Part shown: in pieces, positions 24,427 through 33,146 of the stretch
Layout: the number at the start of each line of letters is the position of its first letter
Numbering within the stretch: position 1 is the first letter of the stretch
Assembly: GCA_947167515.1 (NCBI GenBank)
Contig: CAMVIM010000012.1
Coordinates: 1 to 64,000 of the forward strand
Direction: 5' to 3'
Origin: an uncultured Prevotellaceae bacterium
GTDB taxonomy: Bacteria; Bacteroidota; Bacteroidia; Bacteroidales; Bacteroidaceae
DNA length: 64,000 nt
Translations under genes and position numbers: made by a program
Notes under the pieces: generated by a model
Told to the model about the DNA's origin: nothing
Seen by the model: the letters and a program-made list of their open reading frames with translations, nothing else
Database searches by the model: none

Positions 24427-26370
24427 TTAATAGTTATAGAATTTAGAAAGCACCTTCTGTACACGCAACACGGCTGCCACATTCATGGCGAAGGACAAGG
24501 CTCCGCGTCCGCTGAATGGGGGGTTGCCATCGAAGAGTTCGGGCAGAGTGCCGATGCAGTGATAGAACATTTCTTCTTCGAGTCCGATGAAGCAACGGTC
24601 CACCCACGAAAGGGCGCTGCGCTTATAGACCTTGAGACAGGTTTCGAGATAGAAACCTGAGAGCCAAGGCCACACGGTGCCCTGGTGATAGGCTGCATCA
24701 CGCTGCATCTGTCCACCTGCATAGATGGGGTTGTAGCCTCCCGACTTGGGCGAGAGAGAACGCATGCCTTTGGGAGTGAGCAGTTCTTTGGTACAGATGT
24801 CGAATATCTTCTTGCACTCGGGTGTGGTGAGCGGGCTGTATTCGAGCGACGAAGCGATGAGCATGTTAGGACGCACAGACCACGAGATGTAGCCTTCATC
24901 TACATAGTCAAGCAGATAACCGTGCTCATTGAGGAAGGTGTCCTTGAAGGACTTGCCGGCCTTTTCTGCCAACTGGGTATATACACCAGCCTCCGCATGA
25001 CGGTCTTTGGCCATCAGCAGTTCAGCGTTGAAGAGCAAGGCGTTGTACCAGAGAGCGTTGATTTCAACTACATAGCCAGAACGGGGCACGACGGGATGTC
25101 CACCGATTTCAGAGTTCATCCAGGTCATTGCGCGCTCGCGACCATCGATGAAGAGCAAACCGTTGTCATGCAACTCGATATTGGGGTGCTTGCCTCCCTT
25201 GATGAAGTCCAATATCTGACCCACCAGCTTGCCGTACTTTTCGAATGCTACGTCGGCACTCACCAGACGGGCATACTGCTGGATACACCAGACGGCCCAC
25301 AGGAGCACGTCGGGCTTGTCCATCTCGTACATCTCAATGTTTGACTTTTTGCCAGACATAAAGTCGAGGATGGCTTTCTCTGCGGTCTTCATGACCTTCT
25401 CGTAATACTCCACCTCGTCGATAGCCAACGTGAGGCCTGGGAGAGAGACGAACATGTCGCGGGCACGGCATTTGAACCAGGGATAACCTGCGATGATGTA
25501 GGTTTCGCCGTCCTTCTCGTAGTGGAACTGATGGGCTGCGTTGACCAGACAAGACTGGAAGTTGGTGCGAGGCACGTGAACTTCATACTCGTGGTCGAAA
25601 ATCTTTTTCAGCTGGCTAGTCTTCAGTTCGCTCAAACCTGCTGCAAAGACGACGCTTTCGCCCTTCTTGATGTTGAACTCGAAATAGCCTGGCACATACA
25701 AGTCTTCCCTATACTCGTAGCCCATCTCCTGCTCCTTTGGGTATTCGATGCCACGATACCAGTTGGGGTCAAACACGAACTCGTTCTTCTTGTTGAGCTG
25801 CATCATGAGTTCGGGATAGCCTGGATACATGGAGGTCTTGATGCCATTGTCGATGACATCGTAGTGCCGGCTGGCACGAGCGTTTTCGTGTGTGCACTCC
25901 CCTACACTACGGAAGGCAAGGAAGGGGCGCAAGCGAAGGGTTGTCACTGAGTGGGCATCGAGAAGCGTGTAACGAATCAGGATGCGGTTCTCAAAATGCT
26001 GAAATACCTTCTCCTTCTTCAGGATGACACCACCGACACGGTAGATTGTTGTTGGAAGTTTCTCCCACTCGCACGAGCGGATGTACTTGTGTCCGTTGGG
26101 ACTATAGACATTGCCCGAATACTTGTGGAGACCAAGATTGAACTGTGCACCGTGCTGGATGACGGTCTCGTCGAGCGACGAAAGGAGAACATGATTCTCA
26201 CCATCCAGCTCAGGAACAGGAACTACCAACAAACCGTGATACTTACGCGTATTGCAGTCCACGATGGATGAACATGAATACGCACCAGACCTGTTTGTCC
26301 GCAAGATCTCCTTCGGCAAGGATTCCTGCAGATTGGTCATGAGAGCTTTATCAAAACGTAAATAACTCAT
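24427..26370 (-). CDS. Glycogen debranching enzyme (amylo-alpha-1,6-glucosidase type)
   Basis: A 647-residue protein with an N-terminal GDE_N-like domain ('EILRTNRSGAYSCSSIVDCNTRKYHGLLVVPVP', residues 20-52) and a C-terminal (alpha/alpha)6 barrel of the GDE_C type: 'AGYPWFKCRARDMFVSLPGLTLAI' (near 300), 'WMNSEIGGHPVVPRSGYVVEINALWYNAL' (near 425) and 'AYHQGTVWPWLSGFYLETCLK' (near 580) hold the acidic catalytic and substrate residues of the family. It removes alpha-1,6 branches from glycogen. It is first in the operon with the GT4 synthase and GH57 enzyme, under a consensus promoter that diverges from the Crp-type regulator. Confidence 0.93.
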   Translation of the reverse strand: MSYLRFDKALMTNLQESLPKEILRTNRSGAYSCSSIVDCNTRKYHGLLVVPVPELDGENHVLLSSLDETVIQHGAQFNLGLHKYSGNVYSPNGHKYIRSCEWEKLPTTIYRVGGVILKKEKVFQHFENRILIRYTLLDAHSVTTLRLRPFLAFRSVGECTHENARASRHYDVIDNGIKTSMYPGYPELMMQLNKKNEFVFDPNWYRGIEYPKEQEMGYEYREDLYVPGYFEFNIKKGESVVFAAGLSELKTSQLKKIFDHEYEVHVPRTNFQSCLVNAAHQFHYEKDGETYIIAGYPWFKCRARDMFVSLPGLTLAIDEVEYYEKVMKTAEKAILDFMSGKKSNIEMYEMDKPDVLLWAVWCIQQYARLVSADVAFEKYGKLVGQILDFIKGGKHPNIELHDNGLLFIDGRERAMTWMNSEIGGHPVVPRSGYVVEINALWYNALLFNAELLMAKDRHAEAGVYTQLAEKAGKSFKDTFLNEHGYLLDYVDEGYISWSVRPNMLIASSLEYSPLTTPECKKIFDICTKELLTPKGMRSLSPKSGGYNPIYAGGQMQRDAAYHQGTVWPWLSGFYLETCLKVYKRSALSWVDRCFIGLEEEMFYHCIGTLPELFDGNPPFSGRGALSFAMNVAAVLRVQKVLSKFYNY

Positions 26371-26426
26371 AGTTGTATTTTAAGGTATTGTTGTTTTCTT
26401 TTGTTTTGGCGTTAGGTTTTATTTTT

Positions 26427-26457
26427 CAAATTTAGAGATTATTTTTTTTGTGGACAA
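26427..26457 (-). promoter_or_regulatory. Promoter of the alpha-glucan operon
   Basis: TTG, 20 bases, then TAAATTTG on the minus strand, 57 bases before the debranching enzyme ATG. It shares the intergenic space with the divergent Crp-type regulator promoter (26546-26578). Confidence 0.65.
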
Positions 26458-26545
26458 CCCTTTCTTCATTTTTTTTCAAAAAAAAATCACTTTGACACAA
26501 AAAACGGGCAAAAACATGCTAAAAAGCAGAAAATCCTTCAAAAGG

Positions 26546-26578
26546 TTTGTATATTTTGTAACTTGTATGTATCTTTGC
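26546..26578 (+). promoter_or_regulatory. Promoter of the Crp/Fnr-type regulator
   Basis: TTTG at 26546-26549, 20 bases, then TATCTTTGC at 26570-26578, 18 bases before the ATG. Confidence 0.75.
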
Positions 26579-26596
26579 AGTAGATTTTTTTAGGCA

Positions 26597-27301
26597 ATGA
26601 AAAGAAAAGATTTGGCAGTCTTTACGGATGCCATCACCAGTCTTCAGGATATCATCGAAATGCTTTCTCCCGAGCAGCAAAAGGAACTGAAAGCCAACAT
26701 ATCCATCCAGCATTTCAAGAAGAACGAGGAACTTTATCAGGAAGGAGAAGTTCCCCAGATGCTGCATTGCCTCATCAGCGGAAAGGTGAAAATTTACAAA
26801 GACGGCATCGGCGGACGCACTCAGATTGTCCGCGTGATTAAGCCTGTCGAGTATTTTGGTTACCGCGCTTATTTTGCCAATCAGAATTATGTCACCTCTG
26901 CAGCAGCATTCGAAGCGAGCACTGTATGCCTGATTCCAATCGAGCTGATTGAAAAATGGATGAAGGAGAATTATCGGTTGGCCATGTTCTTCATCCGGCT
27001 ACTGGCTGTGGAGGTAGCCAATGCCGACCAGCGCACCGTTAACCTCACGCAGAAGCACATTCGTGGTCGTTTGGCCGAATCGCTCATTTTCCTGCGCGAC
27101 AATTACGGGTTGGAAGAGGACGGTGCAACCCTGTCTATCTATCTCTCGCGCGAAGATTTAGCCAATATGTCGAACATGACCACCTCTAATGCCATCCGCA
27201 CACTCTCGGCTTTTGCGCAGGAGAAAATCATCGCCATCGACGGAAAGAAAATCAAAATCATCGATGCCGAAAGTCTGGAGAGAATCAACAAGATTGGATA
27301 G
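26597..27301 (+). CDS. Crp/Fnr-family transcriptional regulator
   Basis: A 234-residue regulator. Residues 25-135 form a cyclic-nucleotide-binding-like jelly roll ('LYQEGEVPQMLHCLISGKVKIYKDG', 'EYFGYRAYFANQNYVTSAAAFEASTVCLIP'), and residues 165-230 a winged helix ('LSREDLANMSNMTTSNAIRTLSAFAQEKIIAIDGKKIKII'). No Cys cluster is present, so it is not an FNR-type iron-sulfur sensor, and the Arg-Ser pair that binds cAMP in Crp is not seen; the ligand is unknown. It is transcribed away from the alpha-glucan operon from a shared 226-base region and may control it; that link is positional only. Confidence 0.9.
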   Translation: MKRKDLAVFTDAITSLQDIIEMLSPEQQKELKANISIQHFKKNEELYQEGEVPQMLHCLISGKVKIYKDGIGGRTQIVRVIKPVEYFGYRAYFANQNYVTSAAAFEASTVCLIPIELIEKWMKENYRLAMFFIRLLAVEVANADQRTVNLTQKHIRGRLAESLIFLRDNYGLEEDGATLSIYLSREDLANMSNMTTSNAIRTLSAFAQEKIIAIDGKKIKIIDAESLERINKIG

Positions 27302-27312
27302 TTTCCCTGTTT

Positions 27313-28257
27313 TTAGTTTTCTGGAATGACAGGCACGATAAAGTCGAGTGCATCGGGCTTGATGGTGATGCGCATCGGGGTGGGCAGTTTGGCCTGCAAA
27401 ACGATGCCATCAAGCGACACCAGTGCCTTATCAATATTGTTGACCCAGATCTGGCGAGCACGATAAGGATGCACATTTTTGTAATTGAGAAAACGTCCTT
27501 TTCCCAACAGCCAGAATCCCTCGAAGAGTTGCCACCATTTAGGACGAGTAATCATCGAGATATCAAGCATACCGTTGTAAGGCACGGAGTTGGGAGTCTG
27601 TCCATATCCGTGACAGTTTCCGATGCAGACTGACATAAACTTACCATCCACCTCTTCGGTCTCAATCTTTATGTTCATGTGGAACTGCTTGCGCTCAAAG
27701 ATGCGGCTGACGAAAGCAGGAATGATGGAGAGTTTTTTCGAGCCGATGATTTGAGCTGCATCGTTGGTAGTCTTGATGAGCCGGGCACCCAGGCCGATGT
27801 TGATGCAGTTCAGGAAATAGCGGCGTTGCGGAATGCTGTCATCCAGATAGGTGCAGCAACCCACATCAATCTTTCGCACATGGCGCACCACAAGTCCGTC
27901 TATCGCCCATTTGTAGTCATCAACCGACACCCCCCAGAAACGCGAGAAGTCATTCCCGATGCCATTGGGAATGATGGAGAAAGCGAAGTCGTCGGGCAAC
28001 GTGTCACGCGACTCCATAATAGCATTCACCGCACCGTTGAGCGAACCATCGCCACCCACCACCACAATGGTATGATAACCATTGTCACACATCATCTTCA
28101 CCAACCTCTCCACCGAGCCAAACGACTCCGATTGCACAAAATCATACTGCAAGCCCTTCTGCTCCATATATTTACGGATGAGCCCCCAGCGTTTCTGCGA
28201 ATGGTCCAAGCCCAAATGCGGATTGTATATGACGCCTATACGATTTGCTTCTGCCAT
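27313..28257 (-). CDS. Diacylglycerol kinase-family lipid kinase
   Basis: A 314-residue protein with the DAGK catalytic fold: 'IGVIYNPHLG' at the N-terminus, the nucleotide loop 'VVVGGDGSLNGAVNAIM' near residue 65 and 'FSIIPNGIGNDFSRFWGV' near residue 95. Such enzymes phosphorylate diacylglycerol, sphingoid bases or related lipids at the inner face of the membrane; the substrate is uncertain, and Bacteroidota make sphingolipids. It overlaps the end of miaA by 22 bases and is the last gene of the pfkA-miaA run. No terminator separates its end from the convergent Crp-type gene only 11 bases away. Confidence 0.9.
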   Translation of the reverse strand: MAEANRIGVIYNPHLGLDHSQKRWGLIRKYMEQKGLQYDFVQSESFGSVERLVKMMCDNGYHTIVVVGGDGSLNGAVNAIMESRDTLPDDFAFSIIPNGIGNDFSRFWGVSVDDYKWAIDGLVVRHVRKIDVGCCTYLDDSIPQRRYFLNCINIGLGARLIKTTNDAAQIIGSKKLSIIPAFVSRIFERKQFHMNIKIETEEVDGKFMSVCIGNCHGYGQTPNSVPYNGMLDISMITRPKWWQLFEGFWLLGKGRFLNYKNVHPYRARQIWVNNIDKALVSLDGIVLQAKLPTPMRITIKPDALDFIVPVIPEN

Positions 28258-28985
28258 AATTCTTTTACTTTTTCAATACGTTCCTCCATCGGCATTTCCA
28301 CACTCAGCCAATGGATTTTGATGCCACGCCGTTCTTCCATTCCACGAAACCACGTCATCTGGCGTTTGGCAAACTGATGGATGGCGATTTCCAAAAGCGA
28401 CACCATCTCATCGTAACTCAACTGTCCCAACAGATAGAGGGTGACGTACTTGTATTCCAACCCGTAACGAATCAGCCGCTCGGTAGAAACTCCCCTATCT
28501 ATCAGACCTTTTATCTCATCAATCATCCCTTCTTCCAATCGAGCGCGCAGCCGTCTGCTAATTTTCTCACGGCGCATATCGCGACTTATGTCAAGCCCAA
28601 CAATCAAGGAATCGAATTCAGGAAAAGTTCCCCCATCAAATTCATAGCCCTTGATGACACTCTCTATATACATACCTGTTCCTCCACACAGGATGGGGAT
28701 CTTCCCCCTCTCCACAATGTCAGCATAAGCATCCAGAAAGCCGCGTCGCCACTCATACACGTTGTAGCGCACACCCGCATCCACGATATCTATCAGATGA
28801 TAAGGGATATCCTTGTCTTTCACATGATAGTCATCCAAATCCTTGCCCGTTCCGATGTCCATACCCCGATACACCTGCCGGCTGTCGGCACTGATTATTT
28901 CCCCGTCCATCTCATAGGCCAAGTGTGCCGCAAAAGTGGTCTTGCCGCAGGCCGTTGGTCCTAATATGGTGAGAAGATGATTCAA
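28236..28985 (-). CDS. miaA: tRNA dimethylallyltransferase
   Basis: Adds the dimethylallyl group to N6 of A37 in tRNAs reading UNN codons. 'TILGPTACGKTTFAAHLA' is the P-loop and 'EIISADSRQVYRGMDIGTGK' the substrate-binding DSRQVYR motif. No ATG is available near the P-loop; the TTG at 28985 gives MNHLLTILGPT, matching the usual distance of the start from the P-loop, while another TTG at 29039 would overlap pfkA by 20 bases. With 249-267 residues it is shorter than the usual 300, with a reduced middle region, as in the second MiaA paralogue of many Bacteroidota. It follows pfkA closely and overlaps the lipid kinase gene. Confidence 0.9.
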   Translation of the reverse strand: MNHLLTILGPTACGKTTFAAHLAYEMDGEIISADSRQVYRGMDIGTGKDLDDYHVKDKDIPYHLIDIVDAGVRYNVYEWRRGFLDAYADIVERGKIPILCGGTGMYIESVIKGYEFDGGTFPEFDSLIVGLDISRDMRREKISRRLRARLEEGMIDEIKGLIDRGVSTERLIRYGLEYKYVTLYLLGQLSYDEMVSLLEIAIHQFAKRQMTWFRGMEERRGIKIHWLSVEMPMEERIEKVKELWQKQIV

Positions 28986-29019
28986 AATGAAGGGGCTATT
29001 CCAAACACAATATTCTTTC

Positions 29020-29997
29020 TCAAATGGAAAGTTCGTCAAGCACTTTTATCAGCGTCTTGTTCATCGCCTTATCCGAACGGATGGCATCGCTGAAAGGCAC
29101 ATAGACCACTTGGTCGTTCCTAATGCCAATCATCACATTGCGCTGGCCGTCAAGAATGGCGTCAATGACACCAGCCCCCAGACGGCTGGCAAGAATGCGG
29201 TCATGGGCAGAAGGAGAGCCACCTCGCTGCAAATGCCCCAAGATGGACACGCGCACATCATATTGAGGGTATTCCTTCTTCACCCTGTCGGCATAGAACA
29301 TTGCACCGCATTTCGGACTTTCACTCACGATGACGATGCTGGAGTTTTTGCTTTTGCGAATGCCTCGACCGATGAAATGCTCCAACTGGTCGGCATCGGT
29401 GCTGTCTTCGGGAATGATGGCAGCCTCCGCACCACTGGCTATCGCGCTGTTCTGTGCCAAGAAACCCGCATCACGTCCCATCACCTCCACAAAGAAGATG
29501 CGCTCATGCGAGTTTGCCGTATCGCGAATCTTATCCACACACTCCACAATTGTGTTGAGCGTCGTATCATAGCCAATGGTCGAGTCGGTGCCGTACAGGT
29601 CGTTATCGATGGTGCCAGGCAGTCCGATGCAAGGCACATCAAACTCCTGAGCGAAGTCACGAGCTCCCGTCAATGAGCCATTTCCACCAATGACCACCAG
29701 TGCATCAATTCCTTCTTTCTGCAAGGTTTCATAGGCTTTCTTCCGACCTTCAAAGGTCATGAAATCCTTGCTGCGCGCACTCTTCAAGATGGTGCCGCCA
29801 CGAGACACAATGTTACTCACGCTCTCTGTGGTGAACGTCTTGATTTCGTCATTCATCAACCCCTCATATCCACGATAAATTCCCTTCACCGTAAAACCTT
29901 TGCAGATGGCAGAACGGGTAACCGCACGAATCGCCGCATTCATGCCAGGAGAGTCACCACCCGACGTGAGGATGCCTATACAATTAATCTTTCCCAT
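29020..29997 (-). CDS. pfkA: 6-phosphofructokinase
   Basis: A 325-residue phosphofructokinase of group A: '[18 protein letters not shown]' (ATP loop), '[26 protein letters not shown]' with the catalytic TIDND Asp, '[12 protein letters not shown]' and '[15 protein letters not shown]'. It commits fructose-6-phosphate to glycolysis. One key residue differs: the metal/phosphate loop reads '[11 protein letters not shown]' where the family has GGDGS or GGDD, so the Asp at that place is Asn (codon AAT). Bacteroidota often have several pfkA paralogues; this may be a specialised one. It is the first gene of a run with miaA and the lipid kinase. Confidence 0.93.
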   Translation of the reverse strand: MGKINCIGILTSGGDSPGMNAAIRAVTRSAICKGFTVKGIYRGYEGLMNDEIKTFTTESVSNIVSRGGTILKSARSKDFMTFEGRKKAYETLQKEGIDALVVIGGNGSLTGARDFAQEFDVPCIGLPGTIDNDLYGTDSTIGYDTTLNTIVECVDKIRDTANSHERIFFVEVMGRDAGFLAQNSAIASGAEAAIIPEDSTDADQLEHFIGRGIRKSKNSSIVIVSESPKCGAMFYADRVKKEYPQYDVRVSILGHLQRGGSPSAHDRILASRLGAGVIDAILDGQRNVMIGIRNDQVVYVPFSDAIRSDKAMNKTLIKVLDELSI

Positions 29998-30038
29998 ATT
30001 ACATTATAATATTAAGTAGTGAACAAAAAAAGGTTCTC

Positions 30039-31421
30039 TCAATGAGTGAGCCAGAAAACAGCCAGTCCCACTATCCACGCCACAAAAGCGCGCCACAGAT
30101 GGTGACGGATGTACCACTTGAAACGGATGTTTTCCACCTCCAGCACAGCCTGTCCTGCCATCGAACCGACAAACAGCAGACTGCTGCCGCAAGCGCAGCA
30201 GAAGGAGAGCAACTGCCAATAGATGCCGTTCTGTACAAACTCCGAGGTGGAGCCTGCCGCCGTATCCACCTGAAAGAGATTCATACCCGTCATCATCATC
30301 GGCACATTATCAGCGATGGATGAAAGCAGACCGACTGCTGCACCATAGATATATACATTGTCTATATTGTTTTCGAGCCAATGGCCCACAAAGTCCAGAG
30401 CGCTACTTTCGACCAATGCACCCAAAGCCAACGAGATGCCAATAAAATAGAGGATGAGACGCATACCTATGAACTCCGTATTGCGCAGATAATGACGCTG
30501 CACAAACAGCACATTGCCATTTCTCTCCAAGTTGAACAATCCTTCCACCGCCCATATCAGCGCCAGCACCGACAGTGAGCCGAGAAAAGGAGGCAACTTG
30601 GTGATGTAGTGGAACGAAGGGATGAACCACAAACCTGCAATGCCCAGAACGAGCAGCGTGATTTTCTGCCAAGCGGACAGGTAGGAATCATCGCCGTCAA
30701 AACGGGAGAGCGCAGAGAAAATCTCCACACGTCCATACAGTTTCATTCCAATCAGCAGGTTAAACGCACAAAGGCTGGCAAAGGCTGGCAGGAACAGTCC
30801 TGCCGCATATGCCGAAGGAGTGATGGCACCACGCACCCAAAGCATCACCGAAGTCATGTCACCAATAGCCGTGAAACAGCCGCCCAAGCAGGCCGAAACC
30901 ATAATAGTGCAGGCATAGATGACACGCTGATGGTGGTTGCGCACGATCTGTGAGATGATGCTCATCATCAGCACCACCGTCGTCAGGTTGTCAACATTCG
31001 CAGAAATGGCAAACGTCAGCAGCGAGATAGCCCAGAGGAACAGGCGGCTATTGCGCATACGCAACCAGTCGATGAGCGCATCAAACACGCCATTGTTGTG
31101 CATTACCTCCACAATCGTGTTGGTGGCTATCAGGAAGAGAATGACCGAACAGGCTTCTCCTATATATTTCATCACCACGCTCTCCGCCACAAAATGCTTC
31201 AAACTATCGGACGTTGAACCCGCACCAGACAGGAAATCCTGATAATCGGCAGCATGCATCAACGGAACAAAGTCGTTCGCATTCAGCATATAAATCACCC
31301 ATGCTATCACACCACACACCATCGCCACCGTCGCGCGATTGATATGGTGCATCTGTTCCGTACTCATCAGGATAAGACCTATCACAAGAACAGCCACAAT
31401 GATTAGCGTCATTAACAACAT
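30039..31421 (-). CDS. nhaD: NhaD-type sodium:proton antiporter
   Basis: A 460-residue inner-membrane protein with about 12-13 hydrophobic segments, of the ArsB/NhaD ion-transporter superfamily. Typical segments are 'FLIATNTIVEVMHNNGVFDALIDWL', 'FAISANVDNLTTVVLMMSII' (with the conserved Asn-Asp pair), 'LGGCFTAIGDMTSVMLWVRG' and 'LLSSIADNVPMMMTGMNLF'. It exports Na+ (or Li+) in exchange for protons. The start is at ATG 31421; a GTG at 31427 would add two residues. An inverted-repeat region (31439-31545) separates it from tRNA-Gly. Confidence 0.9.
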   Translation of the reverse strand: MLLMTLIIVAVLVIGLILMSTEQMHHINRATVAMVCGVIAWVIYMLNANDFVPLMHAADYQDFLSGAGSTSDSLKHFVAESVVMKYIGEACSVILFLIATNTIVEVMHNNGVFDALIDWLRMRNSRLFLWAISLLTFAISANVDNLTTVVLMMSIISQIVRNHHQRVIYACTIMVSACLGGCFTAIGDMTSVMLWVRGAITPSAYAAGLFLPAFASLCAFNLLIGMKLYGRVEIFSALSRFDGDDSYLSAWQKITLLVLGIAGLWFIPSFHYITKLPPFLGSLSVLALIWAVEGLFNLERNGNVLFVQRHYLRNTEFIGMRLILYFIGISLALGALVESSALDFVGHWLENNIDNVYIYGAAVGLLSSIADNVPMMMTGMNLFQVDTAAGSTSEFVQNGIYWQLLSFCCACGSSLLFVGSMAGQAVLEVENIRFKWYIRHHLWRAFVAWIVGLAVFWLTH

Positions 31422-31438
31422 AGCCACGTACTCTTTTT

Positions 31439-31545
31439 TAGAAACTAAAAACTAAAAACCAAAAGTTAAAAGCATCAGTTACGTGTCCTCTTTCGAATCA
31501 GGTAGCTTTGACTTTTAGTTTCTAACTTTTAGTTTTTAGTTTACA
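31439..31545. repeat. Inverted repeats between nhaD and tRNA-Gly
   Basis: AGAAACTAAAAACTAAAAAC near 31440 and the complementary GTTTCTAAC/AGTTTTTAGTTT near 31517-31542 can fold into a long A/T-rich stem with imperfections. It lies after the tRNA (minus strand) and before nhaD, so it may end the tRNA transcript, but there is no GC-rich stem. Confidence 0.45.
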
Positions 31546-31555
31546 CTGTTCTTTG

Positions 31556-31628
31556 AGCGGCAGACGGGACTCGAACCCGCGACCCTCGGCTTGGGAAGCC
31601 AATGCTCTACCAACTGAGCCACTGCCGC
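31556..31628 (-). tRNA. tRNA-Gly (anticodon CCC)
   Basis: The acceptor stem GCGGCAG/CTGCCGC pairs fully. The anticodon stem-loop is TTGGC-TTCCCAA-GCCGA, giving anticodon CCC (reads GGG). The D arm GCTC...GAGC and T arm GCGGGTTCGAGTCCCGT are regular. It is 73 bases long with no encoded CCA. A consensus promoter precedes it. Confidence 0.96.
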
Positions 31629-31640
31629 ATCAATTCGACT

Positions 31641-31671
31641 GCAAAAGTAATAAATTATTCTGACATGACAA
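31641..31671 (-). promoter_or_regulatory. Promoter of tRNA-Gly
   Basis: TTG, 19 bases, then TACTTTTGC on the minus strand, 12 bases before the tRNA 5' end. Confidence 0.75.
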
Positions 31672-31710
31672 CTTTTTTCGAGAAAAAATCGCAAAACAAC
31701 AAAAAATTCC

Positions 31711-31718
31711 TAACTTTG
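31711..31718 (+). promoter_or_regulatory. -7 box of recF, probably giving a leaderless mRNA
   Basis: TAACTTTG ends four bases before the recF ATG (31723). With the usual distance from this box to the start point, transcription would begin at or next to the ATG. No -33 TTTG is evident in the A-rich stretch upstream. Confidence 0.55.
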
Positions 31719-31722
31719 CCAC

Positions 31723-32814
31723 ATGATTCTGAAAAGACTGACCATTCTTAATTATCGAAATATCGCAACGGCAGAACTGGACTTCTCGCCCAAGGTGAAT
31801 TGCTTCGTGGGACAGAACGGCGAGGGCAAGACTAATGTGCTGGATGCCATCTATTTTCTTTCGCTGACCAAAAGCACCATCAACGCTGTCGATTCAGCCA
31901 ATGTGCGGCACGGCGAGGAGATGATGATGGTGCAAGGCATCTACGACCTGAACGGCACGGAGGAGGAAATTTCCATCGGCATGAAACTGCACCAGAAGAA
32001 GCACGTGAAGCGGAACAAGAAGGAATACAAGCGGCTGGCTGAGCACATCGGGCTTTTGCCACTCATCATCGCTTCGCCCAACGACTCCACCATCATCTCC
32101 GGAGGGAGCGACGAACGCCGCCGACTGATGGATATGGTCATCTCGCAGTACGACTCTGAATACATGAACGCCCTGATGACCTACAACAAGGCGCTGCAAC
32201 AGCGTAACGCCATGTTGAAGGCGGAAGAGGAACCGAACGACGATATCATCAGCATCTACGAGGAGATGATGGCTGAGAACGGTGAATGCATCTATGCTAA
32301 GCGGCAAGCGTTCATCGAAGAGTTCATTCCAGTCTTTCAGCAGTTCTACACCGCCATTTCGGGCGACAACGAGCAGGTGTCGCTCCGCTATACGAGCCAT
32401 TGTCAACGAGGACCATTGCTTGACATCATTCAGCGCGACCGTCCCAAAGACCGTATCATGGGCTACTCGCTGCACGGCATTCACAAGGACGAGTTGGAAA
32501 TGACACTCGACGGCTATCCCATCAAGCGAGAAGGTTCACAGGGACAGAACAAGACCTACATGATTTCGCTCAAGTTGGCGCAGTTCGATTTTCTGAAACG
32601 CACAGGAAGCCAGACAACTCCCCTACTCTTGCTCGACGACATCTTCGACAAACTTGACGCACAGCGTGTGGAGCAGATTGTCAACCTCGTGTCGGGCGAC
32701 GCCTTCGGACAAATCTTCATCACCGACACCAACCGCGAGAACCTGGACAAGATTCTGGAACGCTCGCAGGGCAACTACAAGATATTCCACGTCGAGAGCG
32801 GCAACATCAACTGA
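31723..32814 (+). CDS. recF: DNA replication and repair protein RecF
   Basis: A 363-residue SMC-like ATPase that loads RecA on gapped DNA with RecO and RecR. The N-terminus 'MILKRLTILNYRNIATAELDFSPKVNCFVGQNGEGKTNVLDAIYFLS' contains the Walker A loop GQNGEGKT, a signature-like region 'REGSQGQNKTYMISLKLAQF' lies near residue 268, and Walker B is 'PLLLLDDIFDKLD' near residue 303. Length is normal. It is followed after 11 bases by a DUF721/DciA gene, a frequent pair at replication loci. The -7 box four bases upstream suggests a leaderless message. Confidence 0.97.
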   Translation: MILKRLTILNYRNIATAELDFSPKVNCFVGQNGEGKTNVLDAIYFLSLTKSTINAVDSANVRHGEEMMMVQGIYDLNGTEEEISIGMKLHQKKHVKRNKKEYKRLAEHIGLLPLIIASPNDSTIISGGSDERRRLMDMVISQYDSEYMNALMTYNKALQQRNAMLKAEEEPNDDIISIYEEMMAENGECIYAKRQAFIEEFIPVFQQFYTAISGDNEQVSLRYTSHCQRGPLLDIIQRDRPKDRIMGYSLHGIHKDELEMTLDGYPIKREGSQGQNKTYMISLKLAQFDFLKRTGSQTTPLLLLDDIFDKLDAQRVEQIVNLVSGDAFGQIFITDTNRENLDKILERSQGNYKIFHVESGNIN

Positions 32815-32825
32815 CACAACCCTCT

Positions 32826-33116
32826 ATGAGAAAAAGCAACACCGAACGGATTGACGCCGTCATCCAGCAGTTCATGCGCATCAACGGCATTGAGACCCCC
32901 TACAACCAGTGGAGGGTTGTCCAAGCATGGCCACAAGTGATGGGCAAGCAAATCGAGCGTTATACAGGCGATGTCTTCATCAAGAACCAGACGCTCCACG
33001 TGCAAATCACCTCGCCAGCCGTCCGTCAGAACCTGCTGATGGAACACCGTTCTTTAGCCCGCAAACTGAACGAGTTCGTGGGCGCTCAGGTCATCGAAGA
33101 CATTCACTTCTACTGA
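32826..33116 (+). CDS. DUF721 (DciA-type) protein
   Basis: A 96-residue protein of the DUF721 family; members outside Enterobacteria (DciA) help load the replicative helicase DnaB. The KH-like core is 'QWRVVQAWPQVMGKQIERYTGDVFIKNQTLHVQITSPAVRQNLLMEHRSLARKLNEFVG', with the typical W-x2-VVG-like and L-x-V-x3-S-x2-W-like pattern (here VQITSPAVRQNL). This short version lacks the N- and C-terminal extensions of proteobacterial DciA, as is usual in Bacteroidota. It is co-transcribed with recF. Its end faces the epimerase gene with 30 bases between and no clear terminator. Confidence 0.88.
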   Translation: MRKSNTERIDAVIQQFMRINGIETPYNQWRVVQAWPQVMGKQIERYTGDVFIKNQTLHVQITSPAVRQNLLMEHRSLARKLNEFVGAQVIEDIHFY

Positions 33117-33146
33117 CTTTCCGTTCTCTGTCAATCCAAAAGTTTC

